Shown here: one piece after another, positions 14,346 through 22,071 of the stretch
Position numbering within the stretch: position 1 is the first letter of the stretch
Layout: every line of letters starts with the position of its first letter
Assembly: GCA_900546735.1 (NCBI GenBank)
Contig: URDW01000008.1
Location: 1-25,710 of the forward strand
Reading direction: 5' to 3'
Length of the DNA stretch: 25,710 nucleotides
Source: an uncultured Oscillospiraceae bacterium
Lineage (GTDB): Bacteria > Bacillota > Clostridia > Oscillospirales > Acutalibacteraceae
Made by a program: the position numbers and the translations under genes
The notes under the pieces: model-generated
What the model saw: only the letters and a program-made list of their open reading frames with translations
Database searches by the model: none
What the model was told of the DNA's origin: nothing

Positions 14346-15314
14346 ATGAGTAAGAAAAAGCTGCAGCTTTACGGTACCGCCGCTACGCTGGCCTTCGTTG
14401 TGATCGCGGCCGTCATCATTGCGTTTTTCTTCACCGGGCGCTATATGATGTTCCAGCCCGAGAAGGTGGCCGGCGCCTATGTGGAAAACCTGTTTTTGCA
14501 AAACGGCTACGAAAGCCTGAAGTATTCCGACCTTTGTAAAAATGCCAAGCTCGGCGACTTATCGGCAGAGGATTATTTCAAGCCCTTTATCGCGGAGGAT
14601 AAAGAACTGAAAGAGCTGGATGAAGACGAGCTGGCTGCCGACTATGAAAATGAGATCTTAAAAACCGTTTATCCCGCGTTTGTGGAACTGATCGAGTCGC
14701 ACACCTGGGACGATTTGAGAGAGATCATGACGCCGTTCGGCGAGCTGTATGCCCAGATGCACCGGCAGGTCTACGGCGAGGATTATAAAATCACCTACGA
14801 CAACATTATTGAATCGTTTGAAAACTGCGCCTCTATCTATTCCGAAGAGCGCGAGATCGCTTTGGAGGAAGCGTACGGCAAAGGCGCCGACTATGCAAGG
14901 GAATATATCGGCTATGACTCCCGGTTTGCCGAGGTCGTTACCGCCGATACGCAGCAGAACAAGTCGGCCGGCGAGTACATTGAAGAATTTGTGCTCGGCT
15001 GTTTCGGCCTGAACGACACGACTACGGCCGGTTATGAGGCCGGCTACGGCGTTTCCTACGAATCTGTTCTGGCGCAGGATGGCATGAAAGACGCCTACCT
15101 GTCCGCGCTGAGTGCCGAACAGACGGAAAAGCTGTCGTCCTTCGGCATTTCTTCGGAGGATATTGACGATGTGGCCGCGGTGGACACGACCGTGACCGTA
15201 ACGGATGCAAACGGCAATGAAGCGTACACGGCCGTTTACACCACAACGCTTTTAAAGATCGGTTCCCAGTGGTATGCGGATGTGCTCACACCGGATACCG
15301 TCAGCGAATCTTAA
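14346..15314 (+). CDS. Membrane-anchored extracytoplasmic protein of unknown function
   Basis: I do not recognise this 322-aa protein. It has a short basic N-terminus (MSKKKLQ), one hydrophobic segment (about residues 10-31), and a long, acidic, Glu/Asp/Tyr-rich, mostly helical body that would lie outside the membrane. The C-terminal 70 residues look beta-rich (VDTTVTVTDANGNEAYTAVYTTTLL), as in small NTF2-like or immunoglobulin-like modules. The start codon follows the transporter stop with no gap, and AAAGGAGGAAG at the end of the transporter gene provides the ribosome site. The coupling suggests a partner of the GPH symporter, perhaps a substrate-capturing or regulatory subunit; that is inference only. 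Confidence 0.85.
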   Translation: MSKKKLQLYGTAATLAFVVIAAVIIAFFFTGRYMMFQPEKVAGAYVENLFLQNGYESLKYSDLCKNAKLGDLSAEDYFKPFIAEDKELKELDEDELAADYENEILKTVYPAFVELIESHTWDDLREIMTPFGELYAQMHRQVYGEDYKITYDNIIESFENCASIYSEEREIALEEAYGKGADYAREYIGYDSRFAEVVTADTQQNKSAGEYIEEFVLGCFGLNDTTTAGYEAGYGVSYESVLAQDGMKDAYLSALSAEQTEKLSSFGISSEDIDDVAAVDTTVTVTDANGNEAYTAVYTTTLLKIGSQWYADVLTPDTVSES

Positions 15315-15326
15315 ACGGCAAAGCAC

Positions 15327-15360
15327 AGCAAAAAGTCCCGCACCGGGGCTTTTTGCTTTT
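15327..15360 (+). terminator. Terminator of the GPH operon
   Basis: A 14-bp stem with one G-U pair (15327-15340 with 15344-15357), three-base loop CAC, followed by TTTT. It starts 12 nt past the stop of the anchored-protein gene. Confidence 0.85.
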
Positions 15361-15392
15361 GCACGCTGATTTTGCACACCACCGTGCAAAAC

Positions 15393-15421
15393 TTGACAAA
15401 AAGCAAGATGTATGTTACAGT
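15393..15421 (+). promoter_or_regulatory. Promoter of the mgtA unit
   Basis: TTGACA (15393-15398), 17-bp spacer, TACAGT (15416-15421). The start site would fall a few bases before the M-box. Confidence 0.7.
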
Positions 15422-15425
15422 AAAA

Positions 15426-15571
15426 CCGTTCGGTAGGTAAGGCTCCTACAGGGATACGGGCTGTTGCCGCAAAATGGTGGAGACACCATGCGCTGGTTTG
15501 AACAGGGTGCATCGAACGCAAGGTGCACCATAACACAGTTTCATCGCCCTGCAAAGCTAAAGCTCAAACGG
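15426..15571 (+). ncRNA. M-box (ykoK-type) Mg2+ riboswitch
   Basis: The conserved M-box core is clear: GGTAGGTAAGGCTCCTAC at its 5' side, then ACGGGCTGTTGCCGC, AAAATGGTGGAGACACCAT, and the 3' side GCTAAAGCTCAAACGG, with outer helix CCGTT (15426-15430) pairing AACGG (15567-15571). M-box RNAs fold around Mg2+ and stop expression when Mg2+ is plentiful. A terminator follows and the first large gene downstream is an Mg2+-transporting ATPase, which is the expected target. Confidence 0.95.
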
Positions 15572-15590
15572 ACTAGGTTCTGGTTTTACG

Positions 15591-15622
15591 GCCCGTATGT
15601 TTCCGAACATGCGGGCTTTTTT
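15591..15622 (+). terminator. M-box expression-platform terminator
   Basis: An 11-bp stem with one G-U pair (15591-15601 with 15606-15616), loop TCCG, then TTTTTT. It lies 20 nt past the M-box core, where Mg2+-dependent termination takes place in this riboswitch class. Confidence 0.88.
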
Positions 15623-15652
15623 ATTTTATTTCTATGAAAGGGGTGCCGCGCT

Positions 15653-15733
15653 GTGTACCACAGTACAAACTTCAGTCAAATTGTAAAACGGCCTTTGTTT
15701 TGCCGGTGCGCGTGTGCCGGTTTGTGTACTTAG
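15653..15733 (+). CDS. Possible Cys-rich leader peptide in the mgtA leader
   Basis: A 26-codon frame starting with GTG, with AAAGGGG 9 nt upstream. It encodes four Cys in nine codons near its end (CRCACAGLC; Cys codons at 15701, 15707, 15713, 15725). It ends 19 nt before the second terminator and covers the segment 15685-15692 that could pair with that terminator's 5' arm. This is the layout of a leader-peptide attenuator, but it is unproven. A competing 53-codon frame starts at ATG 15633 without a ribosome site. A non-coding leader is equally possible. Confidence 0.3.
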   Translation: MYHSTNFSQIVKRPLFCRCACAGLCT

Positions 15734-15752
15734 TGCCTTTGTGCGCTTTTTT

Positions 15753-15789
15753 GCCGCCGTTTTGCAGTTGCTGCAAGCGGCGGCTTTTT
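15753..15789 (+). terminator. Second terminator inside the mgtA leader
   Basis: GCCGCC plus TTGCAG in the 5' arm (15753-15767) pair with CTGCAA plus GGCGGC in the 3' arm (15771-15784); the loop is TTG and TTTTT follows. It lies between the M-box terminator and mgtA. Its 5' arm segment GCCGTTTT (15756-15763) can instead pair with AAAACGGC (15685-15692), a possible antiterminator. Confidence 0.75.
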
Positions 15790-15843
15790 GTTTGAAAAAC
15801 GCGCATTTGCGTTTGGAATATTTTTTAAAGTGAGGTGAAAAGA

Positions 15844-15951
15844 ATGGATACGGAATGCGGCAGTGCAGGCTCTGTTGGGTCAGGGAAAATTTTATCGCTG
15901 CTGAAAAAGACGTGCACCGCATTGCCGTGCCGTTCTTTTCCGGCGGACTGA
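15844..15951 (+). CDS. Small ORF (35 aa) upstream of mgtA
   Basis: Too short for usual gene calling, but it has a good ribosome site: GAGGTG lies 6 nt before the ATG. The peptide starts [15 protein letters not shown] and continues with [14 protein letters not shown]; it has three Cys and a short hydrophobic/basic middle, no clear membrane helix. It stops 55 nt before mgtA, on the same strand. In enteric bacteria mgtA has a leader peptide (MgtL) that senses Pro supply and Mg2+; here proline is not enriched, so any analogy is only positional. It may be a translated regulatory leader or a tiny protein. Confidence 0.45.
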   Translation: MDTECGSAGSVGSGKILSLLKKTCTALPCRSFPAD

Positions 15952-16006
15952 AATTCCTTTTGTGCACTGCACCGATTCCAAAATTTATGCTTTGGAGGTG
16001 CAACAC

Positions 16007-18709
16007 ATGAAAAAAACAAACAAAATCATCACGCCTGCCGTGCAGTATACGGCGGCAGCTAAAAAGGACGATGCGGCAAAAAGGCTCCGCTGGGCCGCGC
16101 TGCATACAGAAAAAGAAGTACTGCAAAAATACGGCACTGCGCCCGGCGGTCTTGACGCGCAGGCGGCAGCGCACGCAAAAGATTTGTACGGTGAAAATGT
16201 TTTGACTTACGGCAGAAAAAATTCGGCCGTCCAACGCCTGGTTTTTGCCTTCATCAACCCGTTTACGGTCGTTTTGCTGGTGCTGGCCGTTATTTCCGTG
16301 TTTACCGACATTGTTTTTGCTGAACCGGGCGCGCGCAGTTACGCCACAGTCTCCATAATCACGATCATGGTGCTGCTTTCAGGCGTGCTGCGTTTTGTGC
16401 AGGAGACGCGCAGTGGTAATGTGGCTGAAAAGCTCGGCCGCATGATCCGCACAACTGCCTGTGTGGAACGCGGCGGCACAAAGGCAGAGATCCCGGTGGA
16501 GGAAATCGCGGCGGGTGATATCGTACATCTTTCCGCCGGCGATATGGTGCCGGCCGATCTGCGCGTCATCCGCGCCAAAGACCTGTTTGTCAGCCAGTCG
16601 GCGCTGACCGGAGAGAGCGAACCGGTCGAAAAAAGCACCACACCCGGCAGGCAGACCGGTGTGCTGACGGATATAAACAATCTTGTATTCATGGGCAGCA
16701 GCGTCGTCAGCGGCAGCGCGCAGGCGGTCGCCGTTGCGCTCGGCAACAGCACGGTGCTCGGCGCGGCAGCCAAACATCTGAACCAAAAACCGCCGAAAAC
16801 AACATTCGAAAAGGGCGTTAATTCCGTTTCGTGGGTGCTGATCCGTTTTATGCTGATCATGGTGCCGGTCGTGTTTTTTATCAACGGTTTTACAAAGGGC
16901 GACTGGATGCAGGCGGCGCTGTTTGCCATTTCGATCGCTGTGGGTCTTACGCCGGAAATGCTGCCCATGATCGTGACCACGTCGCTGGCCAAGGGCGCTG
17001 TTGCAATGAGCCGGCAAAAGGTCGTCATTAAAAATCTGAACGCCATCCAAAACCTGGGTTCTATCGATGTGCTTTGCACCGATAAAACCGGTACGCTTAC
17101 CCGTGACAGGGTCGTGCTTGAAAAACATTTGAATGTGGACGGGGAAGAAGATGGCCGTGTTTTGCGCCATGCCTTTTTAAACAGTTACTTTCAGACCGGG
17201 CTGAAAAACCTGATCGACCTTGCGGTGATCGCCAAGCAGCGGCAAAGCGGGGCAGACAGCCTGATCGCTGCTTATACAAAAGTGGACGAGATCCCGTTTG
17301 ATTTTGAACGCCGCAGAATGAGTGTTGTCGTTCGTGACAAAAGCGGCAAAACGCAGCTGGTCACCAAGGGTGCGGTGGAGGAAATGCTTGCCTGCTGTGC
17401 CTATGCCGAGTGCGGCGGCAAGGTCTGTGTGCTGCAGGATTCGGTGCGCCGCATGGTGCGCAGCCGGGCTGAGACGCTGAATGCACAGGGTATGCGCGTT
17501 ATTGCCGTTGCGCAGAAAACCGATCCGGCGCCGGCGGGGCAGTTCTCGGCTGCTGATGAAAAGGATATGGTGCTTATCGGCTTTCTGGCATTTTTAGACC
17601 CGCCGAAAGAATCGGCCAAGTCGGCCATACAGGCCCTGCATGCCTGCGGTGTGAACGTTAAGGTGCTGACTGGCGACAACGACAAGGTGGCGCGCGCCGT
17701 TTGCCGCCAGGTCGGTCTTTCGGTCGACCGGATTCTTCTTGGTGACGACGTGGAAAAGCTCAGCGACGCCGAACTGGCCGGCGCGGCAGAAAAAATCACG
17801 GTGTTTGCCAAACTTTCACCGTTGCAGAAAGCCCGTGTGATCCGGGTGCTGCGTGAAAACGGCCACAGCGTCGGCTATATGGGCGACGGCATCAACGATG
17901 CGCCCGCTATGCAGGCAGCCGACGTGGGCATCTGTGTGGACACGGCGGTCGATATTGCCAAGGAATCCGCTTCAGTCGTGCTGCTCGAAAAAGACCTGAT
18001 GGTTCTGGAACGTGGCGTGGTGGAGGGCCGCCGAACATACGCCAATATGATCAAGTACATCAAAATGACGGTCTCCTCCAATTTCGGCAACATGCTTTCG
18101 GTGCTGGCGGCCAGTGCGTTTTTGCCGTTTTTGCCAATGGCCTCCATTCAGCTGATTCTTTTGAATCTCATTTATGACATTGCCTGTACCGCCATTTCGT
18201 GGGACAATGTGGACGGGGATTATCTGCAAAAGCCGCGCAGGTGGGACGCTTCCGGCATCGGCCGGTTCATGCTGTGGGTCGGGCCCACCAGTTCGGTGTT
18301 TGACATTGCCACTTATTTGCTGATGTATTTTGTGCTTTGTCCGGCGCTGAGCGGCGGGCAGCTGTATTCGCAGCTGACAGACCCGGCTGCACAGGCTGCG
18401 TACATTGCGTTGTTCCAGACCGGCTGGTTTGTGGAATCTATGTGGAGCCAGGCGCTTGTGATCCATATGATCCGCACGCCAAAGCTCCCGTTTGTGCAAA
18501 GCCGTGCTTGCGCACCGGTCACCTTGCTGACCTTCGGCGGCATTGCCGCTGCGGCGCTGATCCCGTTCACACCGATTGCCGCGGCGCTCGGGATGACAGC
18601 ACTGCCGGGTGTTTATTTCGCCTGGCTGGGTGTATTCCTTGCCGGCTATATGGCACTGGCCATGCTGGTGAAAAAGGCCTACATCCGCCGCTTTGGCGGC
18701 TGGCTTTAA
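16007..18709 (+). CDS. mgtA: Magnesium-translocating P-type ATPase (MgtA/MgtB type)
   Basis: A 900-aa P-type (P3B) ATPase importing Mg2+ at low external Mg2+. Motifs: TGESEPV (201-207, actuator), VGLTPEMLP (312-320, the family's fourth membrane helix motif in place of PEGL), phosphorylation motif DKTGTLT (359-365), LTGDN in the P domain, and GDGINDAPA (about 626-634). N-terminal and C-terminal membrane segments match the family. The ATG at 16007 is chosen because GGAGG lies 8 nt upstream; a longer frame from 15962 has no such site. Expression should be controlled by the M-box upstream and perhaps by the second terminator and small ORFs. A strong bidirectional terminator follows. Confidence 0.97.
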   Translation: MKKTNKIITPAVQYTAAAKKDDAAKRLRWAALHTEKEVLQKYGTAPGGLDAQAAAHAKDLYGENVLTYGRKNSAVQRLVFAFINPFTVVLLVLAVISVFTDIVFAEPGARSYATVSIITIMVLLSGVLRFVQETRSGNVAEKLGRMIRTTACVERGGTKAEIPVEEIAAGDIVHLSAGDMVPADLRVIRAKDLFVSQSALTGESEPVEKSTTPGRQTGVLTDINNLVFMGSSVVSGSAQAVAVALGNSTVLGAAAKHLNQKPPKTTFEKGVNSVSWVLIRFMLIMVPVVFFINGFTKGDWMQAALFAISIAVGLTPEMLPMIVTTSLAKGAVAMSRQKVVIKNLNAIQNLGSIDVLCTDKTGTLTRDRVVLEKHLNVDGEEDGRVLRHAFLNSYFQTGLKNLIDLAVIAKQRQSGADSLIAAYTKVDEIPFDFERRRMSVVVRDKSGKTQLVTKGAVEEMLACCAYAECGGKVCVLQDSVRRMVRSRAETLNAQGMRVIAVAQKTDPAPAGQFSAADEKDMVLIGFLAFLDPPKESAKSAIQALHACGVNVKVLTGDNDKVARAVCRQVGLSVDRILLGDDVEKLSDAELAGAAEKITVFAKLSPLQKARVIRVLRENGHSVGYMGDGINDAPAMQAADVGICVDTAVDIAKESASVVLLEKDLMVLERGVVEGRRTYANMIKYIKMTVSSNFGNMLSVLAASAFLPFLPMASIQLILLNLIYDIACTAISWDNVDGDYLQKPRRWDASGIGRFMLWVGPTSSVFDIATYLLMYFVLCPALSGGQLYSQLTDPAAQAAYIALFQTGWFVESMWSQALVIHMIRTPKLPFVQSRACAPVTLLTFGGIAAAALIPFTPIAAALGMTALPGVYFAWLGVFLAGYMALAMLVKKAYIRRFGGWL

Positions 18710-18749
18710 CGCAAACAAAAAAGCCCCGGTCGGGGCTTTTTTGTTTGCG
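18710..18749. terminator. Bidirectional terminator between mgtA and the lipoprotein gene
   Basis: A perfect 19-bp inverted repeat (18710-18728 with 18731-18749) with six-base A and T runs in both arms. It starts one base after the mgtA stop and also serves the convergent operon that ends at 18801. Confidence 0.9.
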
Positions 18750-18800
18750 CTTTTTGAAAGCAGTGTTTCGTAAAGTGCCGGTGTTTGAAAGCGGCGCGAT

Positions 18801-19457
18801 TCATTCCGTTACGCGTGTTATCACCGTAGGTTCGTAGGTGCCGCCGTCTTCGGGCGGGATCGCATTGCCGTCCATGTCAAAGTTTCCGGTAATGGTCAGC
18901 GTGTCGCCGTCCAGAGTAAATGTTTCGTACCCATCTGTACCGTCTTGCGTCATGGCGTTGCGGTACAAGCGGCCGTCCCGGACAAAAAGAGAGCATTCTT
19001 CACTGTAGAGCGATTTTACACTTTTTTGAATATCGGCGTCAAACGTCGTGTAAAACAAATCTTCAAACGCGCGCTGCGGTATTTTGCCGTTACCGGCTTC
19101 AAAACGTTCGGCAAATTCCTGCCGGGTCTCGCCTTGGCCGTTTTTTAGGTAAAACTGTTCAACCATCCAGGCTGTGTACCGGTCTATATAGGCCTTGTAA
19201 TCCTTTTCAAACTTTTGCATGTCCGGCGCGGCGGAAATGGTGTAGTAATCGCTGCCGCTCTGCTTTTCAATGGTGCAGATCCGGTCTACATACAGCGCCG
19301 CGTCAAATTTATTTTCTGTGCCTTGTGCAAATTTGCTTTCGTTGACGACCTCGTTTACGGAGTCCGAAAGGTTGTGCGACGTTTTCCATTTGCCCGAGAT
19401 GTCGGCACTCTGCTGTGCGCAGGCGCAAAAAACTGCGGCAGACAGCAGCACAACCAT
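18801..19457 (-). CDS. Putative secreted lipoprotein, start region apparently frameshifted
   Basis: I do not recognise the 218-aa body (Lys/Asp/Glu/Tyr-rich, opening ADISGKWKTSHNLSDSVNEV and ending in a beta-rich LYRNAMTQDGTDGYETFTL, as in lipocalin-like or META-type lipoproteins). The first residues (MVVLLSAAVFCACAQQ) are the core of a signal peptide with Cys at the expected cleavage point. No ribosome site precedes this ATG. A good site and ATG exist at 19501 but in another frame; adding one A to the AAA run at 19498-19496 would give MKTIIQTSRPARTAAMVVLL, a complete signal peptide. It follows the B12-controlled surface protein by 61 nt without a terminator, so it probably shares the riboswitch. 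Confidence 0.7.
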   Translation of the reverse strand: MVVLLSAAVFCACAQQSADISGKWKTSHNLSDSVNEVVNESKFAQGTENKFDAALYVDRICTIEKQSGSDYYTISAAPDMQKFEKDYKAYIDRYTAWMVEQFYLKNGQGETRQEFAERFEAGNGKIPQRAFEDLFYTTFDADIQKSVKSLYSEECSLFVRDGRLYRNAMTQDGTDGYETFTLDGDTLTITGNFDMDGNAIPPEDGGTYEPTVITRVTE

Positions 19458-19562
19458 CGCCGCTGTACGGGCTGGTCTGCTGGTCTGAATAATGGTTTCA
19501 TAGCTTTTCCTTTCTGCCGCAATTTCTTATGCTGTTTTGTTTTGCAGCGCACAGCCGTAAAG

Positions 19563-20663
19563 TTATTTTTGTGTTTGCGTTTTACGCCTTGCAGCTAAGC
19601 CAAAGCCGCCCAGGGCAATTACTGCGGCTGCGCCGGCCGCCATCCAAACGGCGGTGTTTTGGGCGCCGGTCGCCGGCGATTTCTCATTGCCGCTGTTCTG
19701 CGCCGCGCCGGTCGTGCTCTGTTCTTCATTTACAGATGATCCTGCGGCGGTCGTATCCTGCGGCGTGTCGTCTTCCAGCAGGGGCAGGTAGTAGCCAAAA
19801 GCGGTCAGCGCGTCGCGCGTGGCATAGGCGCTGTCCGTACCGGCGTAGGTGTAAATGCCGTCGCCGGAGCCCTTAAAGCCCGCCAGGTCGGCGTAGACTT
19901 CGGCGCATTTTTCCGTGTTGCCCAGCGCAGCGTAGGCCATCAGCGCCAGCGCCGTGGAGTCGGCGTTCGGCTCTGTGCCGTACTGTGCGTTGGAAAAATA
20001 GCCGCCCTGCGTTTTGTGGCTTTCCAATACGGCGGTCGCGTCGCTTAAATAGGCGCTTACGTCGCGCGCGCCGTCATAAGCACACAAAGCGGCAATGAAA
20101 TAGGCGGTGTTGTCGCTGGAGCAGCCGTAGTAGTCCATGCCCTCGCCCATTTTGTAAAACGCCAGCAAGCCGTCCAGCAATCCGTCCTGAAATGCGGTGT
20201 CGTCTACAAACAAAGCGGCGCTCTCCAGTGCTTCTTTGTAGTAATAGGGGTTGTTGTAATCCGGCGCGGCCGGGTCTGTTTCGGCGTAAAGCGCCGGCAG
20301 GTCAAAGCCGGCAAAGTCCGTCACGTCTTCCCCAAGCGCATCCAGGCACAGCAGGATGTTGGCAAAAAGCTGCATGGAGCCGAGCCGGCCGCCCGTTTCG
20401 TTCAGCTTGTCTTTTACCGACTGCAGGTAGGTGCCTTTGTAAGCGCTCACGTCTGCGCCGGCGCGCAGGAACAGCAGAAAGTCTCTTGAACTGTCGGCCG
20501 TAAAGCTGTTCAGGCCGCTTTGCTCCAGGTAAGCGGCGGCTGCCACGGCTTCCTTTTGCACTTCGCTTTTTGCCGGTGCGGCCGCAAAGGCGGGCACGCA
20601 GACCGAAAGGGCCAGCAAAAAGGCCATCGCAGTTGTGATCCATTTTTTCTTCGTTTTGTTCAT
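19563..20663 (-). CDS. Sortase-anchored alpha/alpha-toroid surface protein under B12 control
   Basis: A 366-aa secreted protein. The signal peptide ends near residue 27 (VPAFAA). Residues of about 30-300 form repeated helix pairs in the prenyltransferase/terpene-cyclase-like alpha/alpha toroid style, with DNTAYFIAALCAYDGA and NADSTALALMAYAALG as the clearest repeats. A Ser/Thr/Gln-rich stalk follows, then the sorting signal SPATG (329-333), a hydrophobic helix and RRK, so it is likely linked to the cell wall by sortase. GAGGAG precedes the ATG. A cobalamin riboswitch lies in its leader. The cobalamin-binding alpha domain of animal intrinsic factor has the same toroid fold, so a role in capturing cobalamin is plausible but inferred. 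The DUF4430-type beta domain is absent. Confidence 0.85.
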   Translation of the reverse strand: MNKTKKKWITTAMAFLLALSVCVPAFAAAPAKSEVQKEAVAAAAYLEQSGLNSFTADSSRDFLLFLRAGADVSAYKGTYLQSVKDKLNETGGRLGSMQLFANILLCLDALGEDVTDFAGFDLPALYAETDPAAPDYNNPYYYKEALESAALFVDDTAFQDGLLDGLLAFYKMGEGMDYYGCSSDNTAYFIAALCAYDGARDVSAYLSDATAVLESHKTQGGYFSNAQYGTEPNADSTALALMAYAALGNTEKCAEVYADLAGFKGSGDGIYTYAGTDSAYATRDALTAFGYYLPLLEDDTPQDTTAAGSSVNEEQSTTGAAQNSGNEKSPATGAQNTAVWMAAGAAAVIALGGFGLAARRKTQTQK

Positions 20664-20695
20664 TTTTTCTTCTCCTCACCGAAAAATATTTTTTT

Positions 20696-20826
20696 GTACC
20701 GCCGAATATCCTGGCTCGGGGCTTTGCCTTGCCCGCGCCTTCCCCTTGCGAGTGGCTTTTGCGGGTTCGTATCCCCATACAGTAGAGTGAGCTGCCGCGG
20801 CCTTTCACCGCGTTCCTCATTGGTAC
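20696..20826 (-). ncRNA. Cobalamin (B12) riboswitch
   Basis: Read on the minus strand, the typical elements appear in order: AATGAGGAACGCGGTGAAA, GGCAGCTCACTCTACTGTA, GCCACTCGCAAGGGGAAGG, and GAGCCAGGATATTCG. The outer helix is GTACC/GGTAC (20822-20826 with 20696-20700). The RNA ends about 30 nt before the start codon of the surface protein, with no strong terminator, so control at the ribosome site is likely. A CTCAC segment in the RNA could pair with GTGAG in the Shine-Dalgarno region. Confidence 0.93.
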
Positions 20827-20832
20827 GCTTTC

Positions 20833-20861
20833 ATCATAGCGGACAAACGCGCGCCTGTCAA
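20833..20861 (-). promoter_or_regulatory. Promoter of the B12-controlled operon
   Basis: Minus strand TTGACA (20861-20856), 17-bp spacer, TATGAT (20838-20833). The start site falls at the beginning of the riboswitch. Confidence 0.8.
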
Positions 20862-20896
20862 CCCGGTATGGCGTTTGCTGTGCAAAGAGACGGCCG

Positions 20897-20925
20897 TTGA
20901 CTTTTGTGCCGGCCGGTTTTAAAAT
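20897..20925 (+). promoter_or_regulatory. Promoter of the alkyltransferase-HD operon
   Basis: TTGACT (20897-20902), 17-bp spacer, TAAAAT (20920-20925), divergent from the B12 operon promoter. Confidence 0.75.
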
Positions 20926-20963
20926 AATTGTAGAAATACATCAGAGCAGGAGAGGGTGGTCGA

Positions 20964-21284
20964 ATGGCCGGCAAGGTGTTTGAGGCGGTTTATGGCGCGG
21001 TGATGCAGATCCCGAAAGGCCGGGTCGCCACTTACGGCACTGTGGCCATGATGGCCGGCAGCCCGCGCTGGGCGCGTGTTGTGGGCTATGCGCTGCACGT
21101 CAATCCGCGCCCCGGCGTAATCCCGTGCCACCGGGTCGTTGACCGGTTCGGCCGGGTCTCGTCTGCGTTCGCGTTCGGCGGCGGCAACGCCCAGATCGAT
21201 CTTTTGCGCGGCGAGGGCGTGGAGGTCACGGACGACGGCGTTGTGGACCTGAAAAAATACGGCTGGATGCCGGGTATGGAGTAA
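20964..21284 (+). CDS. MGMT-domain protein (methylated-DNA-cysteine alkyltransferase-like)
   Basis: A 106-aa protein made only of the C-terminal DNA-binding/active-site domain of O6-alkylguanine-DNA alkyltransferases. It starts VFEAVYGAVMQIPKGRVATY and carries the acceptor motif IPCHRVV (about residues 52-58), so the reactive Cys is retained. Atl proteins of similar length replace this Cys, so this one could be a minimal active alkyltransferase or a nucleotide-flipping repair helper. AGGAG and GAGGG lie upstream of the ATG. It is first in an operon with the HD-domain gene 31 nt downstream. Confidence 0.9.
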   Translation: MAGKVFEAVYGAVMQIPKGRVATYGTVAMMAGSPRWARVVGYALHVNPRPGVIPCHRVVDRFGRVSSAFAFGGGNAQIDLLRGEGVEVTDDGVVDLKKYGWMPGME

Positions 21285-21315
21285 TTCTTTGCCCCAAAAG
21301 TTAAAGGAGAATTTT

Positions 21316-21999
21316 ATGCGTGCACAGGATTTTCAGAAAATAGAGGCGTACATGTGCGCCTGCCTGCATGACCGGGCGCACGACCGCGGCCATGTGTACC
21401 GCGTTTTGTACACGGCGCTGGATCTGGCCGGGCAGGAGCAGGGCGTGGAGCGGGATGTTTTGATCGCGGCCTGTCTGCTGCACGACATTGCCCGCGGCGA
21501 GCAGGCGGCCGACCCCGCGGTCTGCCACGCGCGTGCCGGCGCTGAAAAGGCGCGCGCCTTTTTGCTTGCGGGCGGCTTTTCACCGGTGTTTGCCGCCAGG
21601 GTGGCGGACTGCATCCGCACGCACCGTTTCCGCAGCAGCGACCCGCCGCAGAGTATAGAGGCCAAAATCCTTTTTGACGCCGACAAGCTGGACGCGGCCG
21701 GCGCGATCGGCATTGCGCGCACGCTGCTTTATAAAGGCAAGGCCGGAGAACCGCTTTACACCCTGCGTGCCGACGGCAGCATTTCAGACGGCAGCGGCGA
21801 CAGCGAGCCATCGTTTTTTCAGGAGTATAAATTTAAGCTCGAGAAGGTCTACGGCCGTTTTCTGACGGCTTCGGGTCAAAAAACCGCCGAAAAGCGGCGT
21901 GTGGCCGCCGTGTCGTTTTACGAAAACCTGCTTGCTGAGGTGCGCGCACCGCAAAAGGCCGGCGCAAAGCAGCTGGCCGAATACCTTACCCAGGACTGA
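21316..21999 (+). CDS. HD-domain metal-dependent phosphohydrolase
   Basis: A 227-aa protein of the YedJ-like HD superfamily. Metal ligands are visible: His26 in HDRGHVYRV, the HD pair His56-Asp57 in CLLHDIARG, and a later Asp in ILFDADKLDAAGAIG (about residues 116-122). Such proteins hydrolyse phosphate esters of nucleotides or other small molecules; the substrate here is unknown. I chose the ATG at 21316, which follows AAAGGAG, in place of an upstream ATG at 21289 that lacks a ribosome site. It is the second gene of an operon with the alkyltransferase-like gene, perhaps linking it to nucleotide or DNA damage clean-up (inference). Confidence 0.9.
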   Translation: MRAQDFQKIEAYMCACLHDRAHDRGHVYRVLYTALDLAGQEQGVERDVLIAACLLHDIARGEQAADPAVCHARAGAEKARAFLLAGGFSPVFAARVADCIRTHRFRSSDPPQSIEAKILFDADKLDAAGAIGIARTLLYKGKAGEPLYTLRADGSISDGSGDSEPSFFQEYKFKLEKVYGRFLTASGQKTAEKRRVAAVSFYENLLAEVRAPQKAGAKQLAEYLTQD

Positions 22000-22020
22000 A
22001 CCGGCTTTTTGTAAGACATA

Positions 22021-22058
22021 AAAACAGGGGTGCTGCCTGCCGGCGGCATCCCTGTTTT
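22021..22058. terminator. Bidirectional terminator between the HD gene and the EF-G paralogue
   Basis: A 17-bp stem with two G-U pairs (22021-22037 with 22042-22058), loop TGCC, with A/T runs on both ends. It serves the two convergent genes that end at 21999 and 22072. Confidence 0.88.
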
Positions 22059-22071
22059 GCTTTTGGGTTTA

